Positions 5,739-8,093 of a DNA stretch of 8,093 bases are shown in pieces. The position numbers were made by a program, and so were the translations under genes. The DNA lies in contig DAXETX010000244.1 of the NCBI GenBank assembly GCA_051155735.1, positions 1 to 8,093 of the forward strand. Direction: 5' to 3'. The stretch comes from JASJCP01 sp051155735. Its GTDB lineage: Bacteria; Cyanobacteriota; Cyanobacteriia; Cyanobacteriales; Xenococcaceae. The notes beneath the pieces are model-generated. The model saw only the letters and a program-made list of their open reading frames with translations. It was not told where the DNA came from and ran no database searches. Each line of letters starts with the position of its first letter. The stretch's first letter is position 1.

Positions 5739-7490
5739 ATGCCACAAGATAACATTCCTTCCCATCGTATGCAAGTTACTGACAACCTCAGTCAATTGTT
5801 GTCAATTTTTCCTGAAAATATCCGCTCTAAACTTGAAACCCATCCCCAAAAAGATCACTTAATCGAAGTAGTAATGGATTTGGGGAGACTGCCTGAAGCT
5901 CGTTTTCGAGAAGCAGTATCTTATTTAGGGGAAGAACCAATCTCGAAAGCCGATTTGCAATACTGTATTGAGCGTGTTGGTAGTTTTGGCAGTGATAATC
6001 GGGCTGGTATTGAAAGAACTTTACACCGAATCAGTGCGATTCGTAACCGCGCTGGCGATATTATTGGTCTGACTTGTCGGATTGGTCGCGCCGTCTTTGG
6101 CACGATTGTAATGGTTCGAGATTTGGTCGAAACAGGTCAATCAATATTACTTTTAGGTCGTCCTGGAGTCGGAAAAACTACCGCTTTAAGAGAAATTGCC
6201 AGAGTTTTAGCCGATGAGCTTAACAAACGAGTTGTGATCATTGATACTTCTAATGAAATTGCTGGAGATGGGGATATTCCCCATCCGGCTATTGGACGCG
6301 CTAGAAGAATGCAAGTAGCTCGCCCCGAATTACAGCACCAGGTGATGATCGAAGCCGTAGAAAATCATATGCCTGAAGTGATTGTGATTGATGAAATTGG
6401 CACAGAATTAGAAGCCCTAGCAGCCCGTACCATCGCAGAAAGAGGGGTTCAGTTAGTCGGAACAGCCCACGGCAATAGTATTGCCAACTTGATCAAAAAC
6501 CCGACGCTTTCGGATTTAGTCGGAGGGATTCAAGCGGTAACTCTCGGAGATGACGAAGCCCGTCGTCGTGGGTCGCAAAAAACTGTTTTGGAAAGAAAAG
6601 CGCCACCAACTTTTGCGATCGCAGTAGAAATGCTGGAACGTCAAAGATGGGTTGTTCACGAAGATACCGCTGAGACGGTAGATACGATTTTGCGAGGATT
6701 TGAGCCAAAAACGCAAATTAGAACCGTTGATGATAGTGGGGAAGTCTCGATTATTCATGAGGAAGCACATCAAGTAAATAACGGCTCACTATTAAGAAGC
6801 GCTAATTTGGCTACTCCCTTACGCCCTGGTGGCTGGCGGGCTTCGGGTAAAATGACTCCTGTTGCGCCTTTCGGCAGTCAAAAAAAAGCGAAAGTTAACC
6901 CTGAATTTGAGCAAATGTTAGATACATCTTGGCAAACCCAAGATGCTAAGCAAAAATTGCGGACTCCTGGACCTAATGGCGAAGATTGGCCCGTTTATGT
7001 TTATCCTTATGGTATTGGTCGCTCTCAACTCGATCAAGTAATTAGTGTTTTAGACCTACCAGTAGTTTTAACCAAAGACTTAGACAGTGCGGATGCCGTA
7101 GTCGCTTTGCGATCGCAAGTCAAACATCATTCCCGACTGCGTCAAATTGCCCAAAATAACCATACTCCGATTCATGTAGTAAAATCTAACACGATTCCTC
7201 AGATTACTCGTGTCTTACGGCAATTACTTAACTTAGATGATCCTAATATGCCCGAAACGACAGATTTACGTCTGTTTACCAAAGCAGGAAATGATGATGA
7301 AATTGAAGCTTTAGAAGAAGCCAGACTCGCAGTAGAACAAATTGTCATACCTAAAGGTCAACCAGTAGAATTGTTACCGCGATCTGCTAAGGTGCGAAAA
7401 ATGCAACATGAATTAGTCGAGCATTATCGTTTACAATCTGATAGTTTTGGCGAAGAACCCAATCGCAGATTGAGAATCTATCCTGCATAA
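5739..7490 (+). CDS. Ycf45-like AAA ATPase with C-terminal R3H domain
   Basis: This 583-residue protein joins a P-loop ATPase domain to a single-stranded nucleic-acid-binding R3H domain. The ATPase part (about 85-310) has Walker A GRPGVGKTT at 140-148, Walker B VIVIDEIG at 214-221 (D218, E219), and a GTAHG sensor-like segment at 241-245. It resembles SpoIIIAA and the plastid-encoded Ycf45 proteins. A middle domain (about 415-500) begins WPVYVYPYG and looks like a small alpha/beta fold. The R3H motif is R553-x3-H557, in the last 45 residues. The family is nearly universal in cyanobacteria and plastids; its exact activity is not established. The first ATG is used here, but a second ATG ten codons later (5769, MQVTDNL) begins at the conserved region and may be the true start. 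Neither has a clear ribosome site. It is probably co-transcribed with ldpA. Confidence 0.88.
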   Translation: MPQDNIPSHRMQVTDNLSQLLSIFPENIRSKLETHPQKDHLIEVVMDLGRLPEARFREAVSYLGEEPISKADLQYCIERVGSFGSDNRAGIERTLHRISAIRNRAGDIIGLTCRIGRAVFGTIVMVRDLVETGQSILLLGRPGVGKTTALREIARVLADELNKRVVIIDTSNEIAGDGDIPHPAIGRARRMQVARPELQHQVMIEAVENHMPEVIVIDEIGTELEALAARTIAERGVQLVGTAHGNSIANLIKNPTLSDLVGGIQAVTLGDDEARRRGSQKTVLERKAPPTFAIAVEMLERQRWVVHEDTAETVDTILRGFEPKTQIRTVDDSGEVSIIHEEAHQVNNGSLLRSANLATPLRPGGWRASGKMTPVAPFGSQKKAKVNPEFEQMLDTSWQTQDAKQKLRTPGPNGEDWPVYVYPYGIGRSQLDQVISVLDLPVVLTKDLDSADAVVALRSQVKHHSRLRQIAQNNHTPIHVVKSNTIPQITRVLRQLLNLDDPNMPETTDLRLFTKAGNDDEIEALEEARLAVEQIVIPKGQPVELLPRSAKVRKMQHELVEHYRLQSDSFGEEPNRRLRIYPA

Positions 7491-7496
7491 GAAATC

Positions 7497-7529
7497 AGTA
7501 GAGGCAATCAGACGATTGCCTCTGCTACT
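7497..7529 (+). terminator. Hairpin terminator between convergent genes
   Basis: A perfect 10-bp stem pairs 7500-7509 with 7514-7523 around a 4-base loop (agac). A further three pairs (7497-7499 with 7527-7529) form beyond a 3-base bulge. The sequence after it (7530-7541) is T-rich but broken by other bases. It most likely ends transcription of the ldpA/Ycf45 unit. There is no T run on the minus-strand side, so service to the convergent gene is doubtful. Confidence 0.6.
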
Positions 7530-7533
7530 TGAT

Positions 7534-8085
7534 TTATTTTTGTTGACTAATATTAGATTCTTGCCAAAAACTTTTGAGTTTCAATAATTCTTTAGTATTA
7601 ATTTGCATATGTTCGGTGGGAAATTGCTGAATTACATCTAGAATTGTCCAATCATCAGATTGATTCGCAGCTGCAATTAAAGCCCCTCTTAAAGCGTAAA
7701 AACCATTCTGTTGCGAATGAGTAGTGACTACATTACCAATTTCTTGAAGTAACTCTTCTCCTTGAGGACTATGGGTATATTCATGAAGCTCTACAACATC
7801 ACGTTCAAAATCTTTTTGTAACCAATGGCGGAGTTGCAGTAAAGACTGTTCATTTAAAAACTTAGTGTAGAGTTGCATCTCTGGGGTAATTTCCCCTGTT
7901 TCCACATAAGTTTTCAGAGATTCAACCGATAATGAACAATTTAATGCTCCATACACTAAACGGATTTTTTCAGCAGCATTTCCTGGTTGCAGATTAATCA
8001 TCACTGATGATAATCCGCAGCCAATAACGAAGAGAAAAGATAGGCTGGATTGCCAGTTGTAGCGATCGCTTTTAGTAAATAACAT
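7534..8085 (-). CDS. Secreted standalone DUF1400 protein
   Basis: This 183-residue protein has a signal peptide: a basic start (K5, R8), a hydrophobic core at about 14-32, and likely cleavage after NAA near residues 37-38. The mature part (about 39-165) follows the DUF1400 pattern: AEKIRLVYGALNCSLSVESL at 38-57, ETGEITPEM at 62-70, and QNGFYALRGALI near 126-137. DUF1400 is found mainly in cyanobacteria, often in front of an alpha/beta hydrolase domain. Here no hydrolase domain or catalytic triad follows, so the protein is domain-only. It should act in the periplasm, thylakoid lumen or outside the cell; its function is unknown. The gene is convergent with the Ycf45-like gene, leaving 43 bases between stop codons. 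The start lies 8 bases from the window edge, so a slightly longer form and the promoter cannot be judged. Confidence 0.75.
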   Translation of the reverse strand: MLFTKSDRYNWQSSLSFLFVIGCGLSSVMINLQPGNAAEKIRLVYGALNCSLSVESLKTYVETGEITPEMQLYTKFLNEQSLLQLRHWLQKDFERDVVELHEYTHSPQGEELLQEIGNVVTTHSQQNGFYALRGALIAAANQSDDWTILDVIQQFPTEHMQINTKELLKLKSFWQESNISQQK

Positions 8086-8093
8086 ATTTTTTG

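Noticed and set aside
6493..6773. Two overlapping minus-strand open frames within the Ycf45-like gene
   Set aside because: Both are antisense shadows of a conserved ATPase gene and have no features of their own.

Overview
The window looks like chromosomal DNA of a cyanobacterium. The palindrome GCGATCGC (HIP1) occurs ten times in 8.1 kb. Two genes belong to cyanobacterial or plastid families (LdpA and a Ycf45/R3H ATPase), and a third is a secreted DUF1400 protein, a mainly cyanobacterial family. The AT-rich spacers and heptanucleotide tandem repeats also fit. A low-GC lineage such as the Pleurocapsales is plausible, but that is a guess.

Region 1 (1-600) has no credible gene. It holds a pair of mutually exclusive hairpins at the left edge, a GC-rich HIP1-containing repeat, a 107-base nested palindromic element, a five-copy heptamer array, a candidate promoter, and three consecutive stem-loops just before the first gene.

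Region 2 (601-3708) is a membrane-microdomain cassette. A short NfeD-type protein with one membrane helix and an OB-fold is followed by two tandem paralogous flotillin-type SPFH proteins. The two flotillin genes are separated only by a 63-base array of nine heptamers that carries Shine-Dalgarno-like cores. By analogy with other bacteria, flotillins form oligomeric membrane scaffolds and short NfeD proteins partner them, so the three products probably act together.

Region 3 (3819-4439) is a small standalone von Willebrand factor A protein with a complete metal-binding MIDAS motif, closed by a strong intrinsic terminator at 4516-4554. It points the same way as the flotillins. Whether it works with them is open.

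Region 4 (4620-7490) holds ldpA, an iron-sulfur protein tied to light and redox input to the circadian clock, and a Ycf45-like ATPase with a C-terminal R3H nucleic-acid-binding domain. They are 54 bases apart and probably co-transcribed. A hairpin at 7497-7529 ends this unit.

Region 5 (7534-8085, minus strand) is a convergent gene for a secreted standalone DUF1400 protein.

No complete, obviously new defence or mobile system is visible. The least ordinary parts are the NfeD/double-flotillin cassette with its in-phase heptamer spacer, the neighbouring VWA gene, and the structured non-coding region before nfeD.
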